NCBI GenBank assembly: GCA_900550815.1 | Contig: URTW01000036.1 | Span: 1-13,409, forward strand | Reading direction: 5' to 3' | DNA length: 13,409 bases | DNA from: an uncultured Collinsella sp. | GTDB lineage: Bacteria; Actinomycetota; Coriobacteriia; Coriobacteriales; Coriobacteriaceae | Part shown: one piece after another, positions 6,083 to 13,097 of the stretch | Layout of the letters: every line of letters starts with the position of its first letter | How positions within the stretch are numbered: position 1 is the stretch's first letter | Position numbers and translations under genes: made by a program | The notes under the pieces: model-generated | What the model saw: only the letters and a program-made list of their open reading frames with translations | What the model was told of the DNA's origin: nothing | Databases searched by the model: none

Positions 6083-7108
6083 ATGTCCGACTATCAGGGA
6101 AAACGATTCAAGGCTTCTCAGATTCCCGATCCGTCGAAGCCGGGTGCTGCCCGTGCGGCACAGCAGGGTCGGACATCCTCTCCTCAGCAGCCGCGAGCGG
6201 CGCGTCCTGTGACGCCGGCGACGCACCGCCGCCAGGACACGCCGGCGACGCACCGCCGCCAGGACACGCCGGCGGCGTATCGTCCCTCGTCTTATAGCGC
6301 AGCTAAGAAGCCGCCCCGGTCTTCATCGCATGCCGCGCCGTCGGATTACACCGAGCCGCCGCGCAAAAAGCGCCGCTCCATTATTCCCATTCTACTCATC
6401 ATCGTGGGCATCGGTCTGATTGTCGCCGCCGCCGCTATCTTTATTAATGCTCAGATTGGCTATAAGCAGGCGAGCGATTCGTATCAGAAAATCGAGAAGC
6501 AATATATAAGCGATCAGGACGCCAGCGGCGTGCCGATTATCGATTTTGATGCACTTGCTCAGACGAACCCCGAGATTGTGGGTTGGATTTACGCGCCGGG
6601 AACCATCATCAACTATCCCGTGGTGCAGACCAACAACAACTCCAAATACCTCAACACGCTGTTTGACGGTACGGCTAACGCGTCCGGTGCCATTTTCTTG
6701 GATAGTGATGACACCGCGCCGGGAATGGTTGACCAGCAGACCACGATCTACGGACACCATATGAACGATGGGTCGATGTTCAACGTGATTTCGGATACGA
6801 CTGACCAGGCAACGTTCGATAGCATTGAATATGTGTACTACATCACACGGGATGCTACGTATAAGCTGCGACCACTGGCGACCAAAGTTGTTGAGGACAC
6901 GTATGCCAAGGCGCGCACGCCCAATTTTGAGGGCGATGACGGGCTCAAGAACTATCTGTCCGAGATGCTCGACGGGGCTTCTGCCGTGACGAGTGATGCG
7001 GGCGATCGCGCCGCCTCGGCAACCAAGGTCGTAACGCTTGTGACCTGTCGTTCGCTATCGCTGAGCAACACGCGTGCCGTCATGGTGCTCACGCCGGTCG
7101 AGGAATAG
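6083..7108 (+). CDS. Class B sortase with long cytoplasmic N-terminal tail
   Basis: Membrane-bound transpeptidase that cleaves a sorting signal and links the protein to the cell wall or another acceptor. The 341-residue protein begins with a Pro/Ala/Arg-rich, probably disordered cytoplasmic tail (1-93), a basic PRKKRRS stop, then one membrane span (about 100-122), which places the catalytic domain outside. The domain carries the class B pattern: VGWIYAPGTIINYPVVQ (166-182), YGHHM with catalytic His225, TLVTC with catalytic Cys322, and Arg331 in NTRAVM. A tandem 9-residue repeat lies in the tail. AAGGAGA precedes the ATG. The tail is unusually long for the class, which usually starts close to the membrane anchor. 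No sorting-signal substrate gene is in the window, so its target is unknown. Confidence 0.93.
   Translation: MSDYQGKRFKASQIPDPSKPGAARAAQQGRTSSPQQPRAARPVTPATHRRQDTPATHRRQDTPAAYRPSSYSAAKKPPRSSSHAAPSDYTEPPRKKRRSIIPILLIIVGIGLIVAAAAIFINAQIGYKQASDSYQKIEKQYISDQDASGVPIIDFDALAQTNPEIVGWIYAPGTIINYPVVQTNNNSKYLNTLFDGTANASGAIFLDSDDTAPGMVDQQTTIYGHHMNDGSMFNVISDTTDQATFDSIEYVYYITRDATYKLRPLATKVVEDTYAKARTPNFEGDDGLKNYLSEMLDGASAVTSDAGDRAASATKVVTLVTCRSLSLSNTRAVMVLTPVEE
6212..6274 (+). repeat. Tandem 27-bp repeat inside the sortase gene
   Basis: Two identical 27-bp units (6212-6238 and 6239-6265) are followed by a third partial copy of 9 bp (6266-6274). Each unit encodes nine residues of the form TPATHRRQD, so the frame is kept whatever the copy number. 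It lies in the predicted disordered cytoplasmic tail. It is a good candidate for a copy number that varies between strains. Confidence 0.92.
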
Positions 7109-7172
7109 ATTATCCAGGGGTAGCTAAAACCCGTCCCAAATTGGCTACTCGCTGACAGTAGAGGGAGAAACG

Positions 7173-7589
7173 ATGCTTGAAAATGGCAAATTGATGCCTT
7201 CGGTTGATGCTTGGCTGCGTGAGGCCAAGGCCGATTCGTCGGCACCTGCGTGCGGTATGTATCTGACACATAACGGTGTGGTGCGCTCGACGCCCAAGGC
7301 CGAGGCGCGCGGTGTCGAGACCGATGGCGTGGCGCCGGGCCACAAGGTGGGCGGCATGGTGTTTGGCTACGACGCCAGCAAGGTGCAGGCTGCTATCGAG
7401 GCCACGCGCGCGATGCCGGGTATCGGCTATGTACGCGTGTGGCTGGCAAGCGGTGAGCTTGCCGTAGGTGACGACATCATGCTCGTGCTCATCGGCGGGG
7501 ACATTCGCCCGCACGTGGTCGATGCGCTGCAGGCGCTCGTTGGCACCATCAAGAACGAATGCGTGAGTGAGGTCGAGCGCGAGGCGTAG
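7173..7589 (+). CDS. MoaE-like protein (divergent molybdopterin synthase large-subunit fold)
   Basis: The 138-residue protein resembles MoaE, the catalytic subunit of molybdopterin synthase. Support comes from the order GVVRS (35-39), VGGMVFGYDASKVQAAIEATRAM (59-81), VRVWLASGELAVGDDIMLVLIGGDIRPHVVDALQALVGTIKNE (87-129), which follows the family layout VR-, HR.G.L.VGD, HR..AF and the terminal helix. Lys127 aligns with the first catalytic Lys (E. coli Lys119), but the family ending WKKE, with the second Lys (E. coli Lys126), is absent; the aligned position is Val134. The alignment is from memory. No other molybdenum cofactor gene is nearby. Activity is therefore uncertain; it may be a MoaE relative with another role. 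A terminator follows at 7620. Confidence 0.6.
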   Translation: MLENGKLMPSVDAWLREAKADSSAPACGMYLTHNGVVRSTPKAEARGVETDGVAPGHKVGGMVFGYDASKVQAAIEATRAMPGIGYVRVWLASGELAVGDDIMLVLIGGDIRPHVVDALQALVGTIKNECVSEVEREA

Positions 7590-7619
7590 AGGCTTGCGTC
7601 GGTAGAAGGCTCGTTTATA

Positions 7620-7658
7620 AAAATGCCCGCCGGTACGTGTGATACCGGCGGGCATTTT
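7620..7658. terminator. Bidirectional intrinsic terminator
   Basis: A perfect 16-pair stem (7620-7635 with 7643-7658, loop of 7 bases) has a GC-rich centre and A/T runs at both ends. On the + strand it ends in TTTTGCGTTTT after the MoaE-like gene; on the - strand it ends in TTTTTATAAA after the membrane-protein gene. It serves both convergent genes. Confidence 0.93.
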
Positions 7659-7679
7659 GCGTTTTGGGCGCGATGGACG

Positions 7680-8909
7680 CTACACGCGCGTCGCATCCTT
7701 GGGGCTCATGGTCATGCTCTGGAAGCGATTCTCCATAAAGTCATTATCGAAGTACTTGCCGTAGAACTGCGCAACGGGAATATCCGGTTCCGTGCCGTTG
7801 ACGCGCTGATACCAATAATCGAGCGACTGCAGCGTCATAACGCCATCGACCAGCATAATGATGGTGAAGATGACGGTAGCGGAGTAGCGGCTCTTCCACG
7901 GAATCATGTTGATAAGCTTGAGCAGCCTCGGCAGCAGCAGCTTGATCCAGATGAGGCCGCCCAGGCCCCACAGGCAGGCGAAGCCCGTGCAGGTACGTCC
8001 GCCGGTAAGGACGGCGAGCGGATCGGGCATGCCAAAGAGCTTCATATGCGAGTAGCTCCACGAGACCACGCCAAACGCGGTCTGCATAAACCAGCCCACG
8101 AACACCTCAAAGCTGGCGCCGAGCAGGGCGCTCACCAGGAAAATGATGATGGGGTTCTTTTTATAGAAGCGGTTGAGCACCATGGTCATGAGCACGGCGC
8201 CAAATCCGTAGATGGGGCTGAAGGGGCCAAACAGCATGCCGGCGCGGTTCTGGTAGACGCCCGGGTCGTCGACCGTCATGTGCCAGATGTCCTCGGCGAT
8301 CAGGCCGAGTATGCAGCAGACAAAGAATACCCAGAACAGGTTGAAGTAGTTGAGCTTGATGTAGCCTTCGCCGGTTTCATCGCGCCCGAGCATGCCCTCG
8401 GCGGCGGCGTCGCGATCGAGCATTTCCTGCAGGCGGCGCTGCAGCTCGCGCTCTTGGCGCAGCGTGGGGTCGACGGTGGCCGAAAGCGCGACGAGGATGC
8501 CGAGCTGGATGGCAGGGCGCAGCAAGAAGGGCCCGATACCCTGGAGCATCACGTCGACCAAAAGCTCGACGACGGTAAACGCGATAAGGATGTAGGACAG
8601 GCGAGCGGCGTTGCGGCGCTGGTTTTTGATAAGGTCCAGGCCAAAGATGATCAGGATGACGGCGCTTGCCGCAGAGAGCATGATGCCGGCGACGATAAGG
8701 CCGACCGCGACGAGCGTGTTGTCGCCGAGCTTGGCGGCGGCGTTGCCGTTGATGAGCGCGGTGATGACCTGCCACATAAAGGCGCCGACCGAAGGGAGCG
8801 TGCCCACGCCGGACAGGATGCACAGGACGGCGTATACCTTAATGATGAGGGGGATCTTCTTGACCTCCGTGGCGCTGGGGACGCTGGGGTCGAGTTCGTT
8901 TCGATCCAT
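7680..8909 (-). CDS. Multi-span membrane protein, putative ABC-transporter type IV (CmpB-like) C-terminal domain
   Basis: The function of this family is not established; the transporter name comes from the domain family. The 409-residue protein has about four N-terminal spans (roughly 20-146), a charged linker likely to be helical (148-185), and a C-terminal membrane domain with YFNLFWVFFVCCILGLIAED (188-207), GMLFGPFSPIYGFGAVLM (224-241), FEVFVGWFMQ (267-276) and a final span at about 342-360, the layout of the CmpB-like family. I chose ATG 8909 because AGAAAGG lies just upstream on the minus strand; the open frame extends to 9086 but that part looks non-coding. It is convergent with the MoaE-like gene and divergent from purF. 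No ATPase partner is in the window. Confidence 0.8.
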   Translation of the reverse strand: MDRNELDPSVPSATEVKKIPLIIKVYAVLCILSGVGTLPSVGAFMWQVITALINGNAAAKLGDNTLVAVGLIVAGIMLSAASAVILIIFGLDLIKNQRRNAARLSYILIAFTVVELLVDVMLQGIGPFLLRPAIQLGILVALSATVDPTLRQERELQRRLQEMLDRDAAAEGMLGRDETGEGYIKLNYFNLFWVFFVCCILGLIAEDIWHMTVDDPGVYQNRAGMLFGPFSPIYGFGAVLMTMVLNRFYKKNPIIIFLVSALLGASFEVFVGWFMQTAFGVVSWSYSHMKLFGMPDPLAVLTGGRTCTGFACLWGLGGLIWIKLLLPRLLKLINMIPWKSRYSATVIFTIIMLVDGVMTLQSLDYWYQRVNGTEPDIPVAQFYGKYFDNDFMENRFQSMTMSPKDATRV

Positions 8910-9203
8910 ACATAACCTTTCTCGTTTTGCTGTAGGTACAAGGATACGCCGCCGACCTGCCAAAAGACAGGACGAACGTCCCAATTGCAACAATGCAAGC
9001 CCCAACGGCGGGCAAGACGCGTCGCAACGGAAGTATGCGGGATCGTCGGCCCCGAGGCGCCTGCCCAATAAAATGTTTGGCTGCAAAACGGATTATAAGC
9101 TCGGTGGGCTTTTAAAAAGCGCTGTTCATGCGCGGGAGTGCTTGTCTTGCCGTGCGTATAATAGGGCAGGTAACGCCAAATAACGAGGCTCTGAGGGGAT
9201 GCC
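8910..9203. promoter_or_regulatory. Divergent promoter region between membrane-protein gene and purF
   Basis: This 294-base gap must hold promoters for both directions. On the + strand a perfect -10 TATAAT is at 9157-9162. On the - strand ATTATA at 9092-9097 reads TATAAT, but its -35 (GCTTTT) is weak and would give a long leader. A near-palindrome GCTTTTAAAAAGC lies near 9109-9120. I saw no clear repressor box or riboswitch. Confidence 0.45.
9157..9162 (+). promoter_or_regulatory. -10 element of the purF promoter
   Basis: TATAAT matches the consensus exactly and lies 41 bases before the purF start, giving a leader of about 35 bases. The hexamer 17 bases upstream (GGGAGT) is a poor -35, so the promoter may depend on a regulator or be weak. 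Confidence 0.6.
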
Positions 9204-10874
9204 ATGTCTCAAGAAACCATCCGCGCGGCCGAGCGTGCCGCGGGACAGGTGAACGCCATGTCGACGTATGATCCGGACTCTGACCAGCTGCATGAGGAAT
9301 GCGGCGTTTTTGGTGTGTGGGCACCCGATCGCGACGTGGCTCGACTGACGTACTTTGGCCTGCGTGCACTGCAGCACCGTGGCCAAGAATCGGCGGGAAT
9401 CGCCGTGGGTGACGGCGGCACGGTTATGGTCCGCAAGGATCTGGGCCTGCTCGACCGCGTGTTCTCCAATGCCGACTTGTCGACGCTCTCCGGTCAGCTG
9501 GCCGTGGGTCATGTGCGCTATGGCACCGCCGGCGCCAAGAGTTGGGAAGCCTCTCAGCCGCACCTCTCTACCATCAATAGCGTCATTATCGCGCTCGCGC
9601 ACAACGGCACCCTCGTCAACACCGACGAGCTGCGCCGCCAGCTGATCGAGCTGGGCGTGCCGTTTCTCTCCAACTCGGATTCCGAGGTCGCGACCAAACT
9701 CATCGGCTACTTTACCCAGCGCACGGGCCATCTGCGCGAGGGCATTCGCAAGACCATGGAGCTCGTGCGCGGCGGCTACGCCATGACGCTCATCAACGAG
9801 CAGGCGCTCTACGCATTCCGCGATCCGCACGGCATTCGCCCGCTCGTGCTGGGCAAGCTGGTGGACGAGGGCCTGGACCAGGCCGATGTCGCATCCGTTT
9901 CGCAACTGCCGTCGCAGGACGGCGCCGCGACGGTCGACTCCGCCGTCCATGTCACGCGCGCCGGCGGCTGGGTCGGTGCTTCCGAGACCTGCGCACTCGA
10001 CATCGTGGGCGCCGAGTACGTCCGTGACGTCCGTCCCGGCGAGATTTTGCGCATCAGCGCCGAGGGTCTGGTATCCGAGCAGGGCGTGCCTGCAGCCGAA
10101 GAGCCCGCCAACTGCATCTTTGAGCAGGTCTACTTCGCCCGTCCCGACTCCATCATGAACGGCAAGAGCGTTTACGCCTGCCGTTACGACATGGGTCGTC
10201 AGCTGGCACATGAGGAGCCCGTCGAGGCCGATCTGGTCATCGGCGTGCCCGACTCCGGCCTGCCGCCCGCGGAGGGGTATTCGCACGAGAGCGGTATTCC
10301 CTTTGGCGAGGGTCTTATCAAGAACCGCTATGTGGGCCGTACGTTTATCGAGCCTACGCAGGAGCTGCGCGCCATGGGCGTGCGCATGAAGCTCAACCCG
10401 CTTCGCGACAACATCGAGGGCAAGCGCCTGGTCGTCATCGACGACTCCATCGTGCGCGGCACCACCATGGTGCAGCTCGTCAAGATGCTGCGCAACGCTG
10501 GCGCCAAGGAGATTCATATCCGCATCAACTCGCCCGAGGTCATCTGGCCGTGCTTCTACGGTATCGATACCGACGTGCAGTCGCAGCTTATCAGCGCCAA
10601 CAAGACGGTCGACGAGATTTGCGAGTATATCGGCGCCGATTCGCTGGCCTTCCTTTCGGTTGAGGGCCTGCTCAAAGTCATGCCCAAGGGCGGCTACTGC
10701 GATGCGTGCTTTACCGGCCGTTATCCCGTGGCGATTCCCGAGAGCTTTGGCCGCGACAAGTTTATGGAGGGCTTTAAGCCCCGCAACCTGGACAAGCCGC
10801 TGCACTTTGATGACGACGCCGTGGTCGAGAAATACGATGACCGCAGCTGGGAAGAGGAACACGGCGAGGCCTAA
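9204..10874 (+). CDS. purF: Amidophosphoribosyltransferase, Fe-S type
   Basis: Commits PRPP to purine synthesis: it makes 5-phosphoribosylamine from PRPP and glutamine. The 556-residue protein has an N-terminal glutamine amidotransferase with nucleophile Cys33 in EECGVFGVW, exposed after propeptide removal, and a C-terminal phosphoribosyltransferase with the PRPP loop VVIDDSIVRGTT (410-421). Cys304, Cys450, Cys499 and Cys502 match the four [4Fe-4S] ligands of the Bacillus-type enzyme. I chose ATG 9204 because GAGGGG lies 6 bases upstream; ATG 9258 would give a 14-residue propeptide, closer to the 11 residues of B. subtilis. About 30 extra residues lie between GKL (near 218) and GGWVGASETC (254-263). 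purM follows after 156 bases. Confidence 0.97.
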   Translation: MSQETIRAAERAAGQVNAMSTYDPDSDQLHEECGVFGVWAPDRDVARLTYFGLRALQHRGQESAGIAVGDGGTVMVRKDLGLLDRVFSNADLSTLSGQLAVGHVRYGTAGAKSWEASQPHLSTINSVIIALAHNGTLVNTDELRRQLIELGVPFLSNSDSEVATKLIGYFTQRTGHLREGIRKTMELVRGGYAMTLINEQALYAFRDPHGIRPLVLGKLVDEGLDQADVASVSQLPSQDGAATVDSAVHVTRAGGWVGASETCALDIVGAEYVRDVRPGEILRISAEGLVSEQGVPAAEEPANCIFEQVYFARPDSIMNGKSVYACRYDMGRQLAHEEPVEADLVIGVPDSGLPPAEGYSHESGIPFGEGLIKNRYVGRTFIEPTQELRAMGVRMKLNPLRDNIEGKRLVVIDDSIVRGTTMVQLVKMLRNAGAKEIHIRINSPEVIWPCFYGIDTDVQSQLISANKTVDEICEYIGADSLAFLSVEGLLKVMPKGGYCDACFTGRYPVAIPESFGRDKFMEGFKPRNLDKPLHFDDDAVVEKYDDRSWEEEHGEA

Positions 10875-10903
10875 AACCTGCCATGTAGGGACAGGTTTAT
10901 TTT
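10874..10903 (+). terminator. Hairpin with T-rich tail at the end of purF, possible terminator or attenuator
   Basis: AAACCTG (10874-10880) pairs with CAGGTTT (10892-10898) and is followed by ATTTT. The left arm begins in the last base of the purF stop codon. A competing pairing exists between CAGGT (10892-10896) and ACCTG (10914-10918). The strength is moderate, so partial termination is more likely than a full stop. Confidence 0.45.
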
Positions 10904-10935
10904 GGTAGGTTTTACCTGCTGTTTTGTTGATTGAG

Positions 10936-10962
10936 CGGCGCGCGTTGTTATGGCGCGCGCCG
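10936..10962 (+). repeat. GC-rich hairpin upstream of purM
   Basis: CGGCGCGCG (10936-10944) pairs perfectly with CGCGCGCCG (10954-10962) around a 9-base loop. No T-run follows. It lies about 70 bases before the purM start in the leader of any readthrough transcript. Confidence 0.6.
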
Positions 10963-11030
10963 AAATGAACGCAACTATGAGCACCGTTTGGCGCCCGGGC
11001 GGCGGACGGTAGTGGGAGAGGAAGGCTCAG

Positions 11031-12134
11031 ATGAGCGATAGCAAGCATGTGACGTATGAGGATGCCGGCGTCGATACCGCCGAGGGCGGCCGCGCCGTCG
11101 ACGCTATTAAGCAAATGGTTAAGGACACCAACCGCCCCGAGGTCATCGGCGGTATCGGTGGCTTCGGTGGCCTGTTCTCGGCCGCCGCGCTTAAGGATAT
11201 GGAAGACCCGATTCTGATTAGCGGTACCGACGGCGTGGGCACCAAGCTCGTGCTCGCCCAGATCATGGACCGTCACGAGACGGTGGGCCAGGACCTGGTC
11301 GCTATGTGCGTCAACGACATTCTGGCTTCGGGCGCCGAGCCGCTGTTCTTCCTGGACTACGTTGCCATCGGTCACATCGAGGCCGAGCACATGGCAAAGA
11401 TCATCAAGGGTGTGGCCGACGGCTGCAAGCTCGCGGGCTGCGCGCTCGTGGGCGGCGAGATGGCCGAGCACCCGGGCGTTATGGCTCCTGCCGACTACGA
11501 CCTTGCCGGATTTACCGTGGGCGTCGTCGACCGTCCCAAGATGCTCGACCCCGCAAACGTCCGCCCCGGCGACGTGATCCTGGGCCTGCCTTCCACTGGC
11601 GTGCACTCCAACGGCTACTCGCTCGTGCGCAAGGTCATCGGCGTCGACGGCATTAAGCCGGGCACGCCCGAGGCCGCCGCTAAGGCCGAGGAGCTGAGCC
11701 GCCCGCTCGAGGAGCTCGGCGGTGCATCGCTGGCAGACGCCCTGCTGGCTCCCACGCGCATCTACGTCAAGCCGATTCTGGAGCTGCTGCGCGGCGGCGC
11801 CAACGTGCACGCCATCGCCCACATCACCGGCGGCGGCATCACCGAGAACCTCAACCGCGCGCTCGCCGACGACGTCGACGCCGTGGTCACCCGCAACGGT
11901 GCCGAGATGGGTTGGGACGTTCCGCCCGTCATCACCTACGTGTCGCGCCAGGCCGAGCTCGCGCCCAATGAGGCATGCAAGACCTTCAACATGGGCGTTG
12001 GCCTGTGCCTGATCGTCGCCCCCGAGGACGAGGCCGCGGTTACCGAGGCCCTGGTCGCGCTGGGCGAGAAGCCGTTCCGCGTGGGCAAGTGCGTCGAGGG
12101 TTCCGGTAAGGTCGTGTACTCCGATGAGCGCTAA
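11031..12134 (+). CDS. purM: Phosphoribosylformylglycinamidine cyclo-ligase (AIR synthetase)
   Basis: Cytoplasmic ATP-dependent enzyme that closes FGAM to aminoimidazole ribonucleotide in purine synthesis. The 367-residue protein has family motifs GTDGVGTK (65-72), CVNDILASGAEPLFFLDY (93-110), LVGGEMAEHPG (139-149), GLPSTGVHSNGYSLVRK (185-201) and HITGGGITENLNR near residue 265. Length is slightly above the usual value of about 345 owing to an N-terminal extension. AGGAAGG lies about 10 bases before the ATG. It overlaps purN by 11 bases, so the two are translationally coupled. Frame and motifs are intact. Confidence 0.97.
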   Translation: MSDSKHVTYEDAGVDTAEGGRAVDAIKQMVKDTNRPEVIGGIGGFGGLFSAAALKDMEDPILISGTDGVGTKLVLAQIMDRHETVGQDLVAMCVNDILASGAEPLFFLDYVAIGHIEAEHMAKIIKGVADGCKLAGCALVGGEMAEHPGVMAPADYDLAGFTVGVVDRPKMLDPANVRPGDVILGLPSTGVHSNGYSLVRKVIGVDGIKPGTPEAAAKAEELSRPLEELGGASLADALLAPTRIYVKPILELLRGGANVHAIAHITGGGITENLNRALADDVDAVVTRNGAEMGWDVPPVITYVSRQAELAPNEACKTFNMGVGLCLIVAPEDEAAVTEALVALGEKPFRVGKCVEGSGKVVYSDER

Positions 12135-12822
12135 CGAGCAGATGACTGCTGCCGAGGGCCTGGATTTTGTGCCCTATACCCGTCCGACCGGCACCGATAC
12201 GGCCGAGCCGCTCAAGATCGGTGTGCTCATCAGCGGTTCGGGTACCAACCTGCAGGCGCTGATCGATCTGATCGCCGCCGGCAAACTCAACGCTTCGATT
12301 GAGCTTGTGGTGTCGAGCCGTCCTTCGGCTAAGGGTTTGCAGCGCGCTGAGCGCGCGGGCATCCAGACGCTTACGCTGTCCAAGGATGTCTATGCCGACC
12401 CCATCGCCGCCGACGAGATCATCGCGCACGAGCTTCTCGAGCGCGGCTGCGAGTATGTGGTCATGGCCGGCTACATGCGCATGGTGCACACGCCGCTGCT
12501 GGCGGCGTTTCCCAACCGCGTGGTCAACTTGCATCCGGCACTGCTGCCGAGCTTTACCGGTGCGCATGCGATTGACGATGCCTTTGCGCGCGGTGTCAAG
12601 GTGACCGGCGTGACCGTGCACTTTGCCAACGAGATCTACGACAACGGCCCCATCATCGCCCAGCGCGCGCTGGCTGTCGAGGAAGGTTGGGATGTCGACA
12701 CGCTCGAGGAGCACATCCACGCGATTGAGCACGTGCTGTATCCCGAGGTCGTGCAAATGCTCGCCGACGGCCGCGTCCACGTGCTGGAGAGTGGTAAGGT
12801 CGCCGTGGATCCTGTGAAATAA
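12124..12822 (+). CDS. purN: Phosphoribosylglycinamide formyltransferase, folate-dependent
   Basis: Transfers a formyl group from 10-formyltetrahydrofolate to GAR in purine synthesis. The 232-residue protein has the family core starting at KIGVLISGSGTNLQALID (31-48), then MAGYMRMV (114-121), and NLHPALLPSFTGAHAI with catalytic Asn135 and His137; Asp173 in YDNGPII fits the third catalytic residue. The first 29 residues lie outside the family fold. I chose ATG 12124, overlapping the purM stop, although its RBS is weak (AAGG about 13 bases upstream); ATG 12142 is an alternative that drops 6 residues. A strong terminator follows, so purF-purM-purN end here. Later purine genes such as purH or purD are not in the window. 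Confidence 0.95.
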   Translation: MSANEQMTAAEGLDFVPYTRPTGTDTAEPLKIGVLISGSGTNLQALIDLIAAGKLNASIELVVSSRPSAKGLQRAERAGIQTLTLSKDVYADPIAADEIIAHELLERGCEYVVMAGYMRMVHTPLLAAFPNRVVNLHPALLPSFTGAHAIDDAFARGVKVTGVTVHFANEIYDNGPIIAQRALAVEEGWDVDTLEEHIHAIEHVLYPEVVQMLADGRVHVLESGKVAVDPVK

Positions 12823-12834
12823 TTACCCGCTTGT

Positions 12835-12876
12835 AAAGGCGGTTAGGCATATCGAAGACGCCTAACCGCCTTTTTT
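12835..12876 (+). terminator. Intrinsic terminator of the purF-purM-purN group
   Basis: AAAGGCGGTTAGGC (12835-12848) pairs perfectly with the inverse copy at 12860-12873 around an 11-base loop, and the T-run continues to 12876. The stop codon of purN lies 12 bases upstream. Confidence 0.93.
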
Positions 12877-12951
12877 ATTGCGCTTTATGCTGCTTGATTT
12901 AGCTGGAATTGAATAGGCTGCTCTTCTTGCCTGTCAATTACAGTAGTCGAC

Positions 12952-12984
12952 TCTCATGTGGAATGCCGAGCTTCCGACATGAGA
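12952..12984. repeat. Bulged hairpin upstream of the AlbA_2-domain gene
   Basis: TCTCATGT (12952-12959) pairs with ACATGAGA (12977-12984), continued by GGAA (12960-12963) with TTCC (12972-12975) across a single bulged base at 12976. Part of its loop can instead pair with 13009-13018. Not followed by a T-run. Confidence 0.55.
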
Positions 12985-13009
12985 TTATCTGGGAAAACGA
13001 CCAGAAAAC

Positions 13010-13038
13010 TTGGCATTCGGCTTCAAATTGCGCATAAT
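13010..13038 (+). promoter_or_regulatory. Candidate promoter of the AlbA_2-domain gene
   Basis: TTGGCA (13010-13015) and CATAAT (13033-13038) are separated by exactly 17 bases, a good match to a housekeeping promoter. The -35 sits inside CTTGGCATTC (13009-13018), which is the inverse partner of GAATGCCGAG (12961-12970), so a repressor bound to both could block it. The leader to the gene would be about 50 bases. Confidence 0.6.
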
Positions 13039-13097
13039 TCTATTTATCATCTATTTAACATTTTGTTATCAAAAATGAGCGCAAGGAGGCTGGCTCA

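Noticed and set aside
6212..6274. CRISPR-like array
   Set aside because: The units are directly adjacent with no spacers and keep the sortase reading frame; it is a coding tandem repeat.
7623..8915. 430-residue plus-strand open frame antisense to the membrane-protein gene
   Set aside because: The product is an unusually charged His/Asp/Glu/Gln-rich sequence expected from the reverse complement of hydrophobic codons; it starts inside the terminator and has no RBS.
8910..9086. N-terminal extension of the minus-strand membrane protein to 9086
   Set aside because: The extra residues have Cys/Arg-rich composition without a domain, and the ATG at 8909 has a suitable AGAAAGG upstream.
9126..11822. 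898-residue minus-strand open frame antisense to purF and purM
   Set aside because: It spans two well-supported genes and their gap, its product is His/Ala/Asp-rich low-complexity with no family motif, and such frames arise by chance opposite GC-rich genes with G/C third positions.
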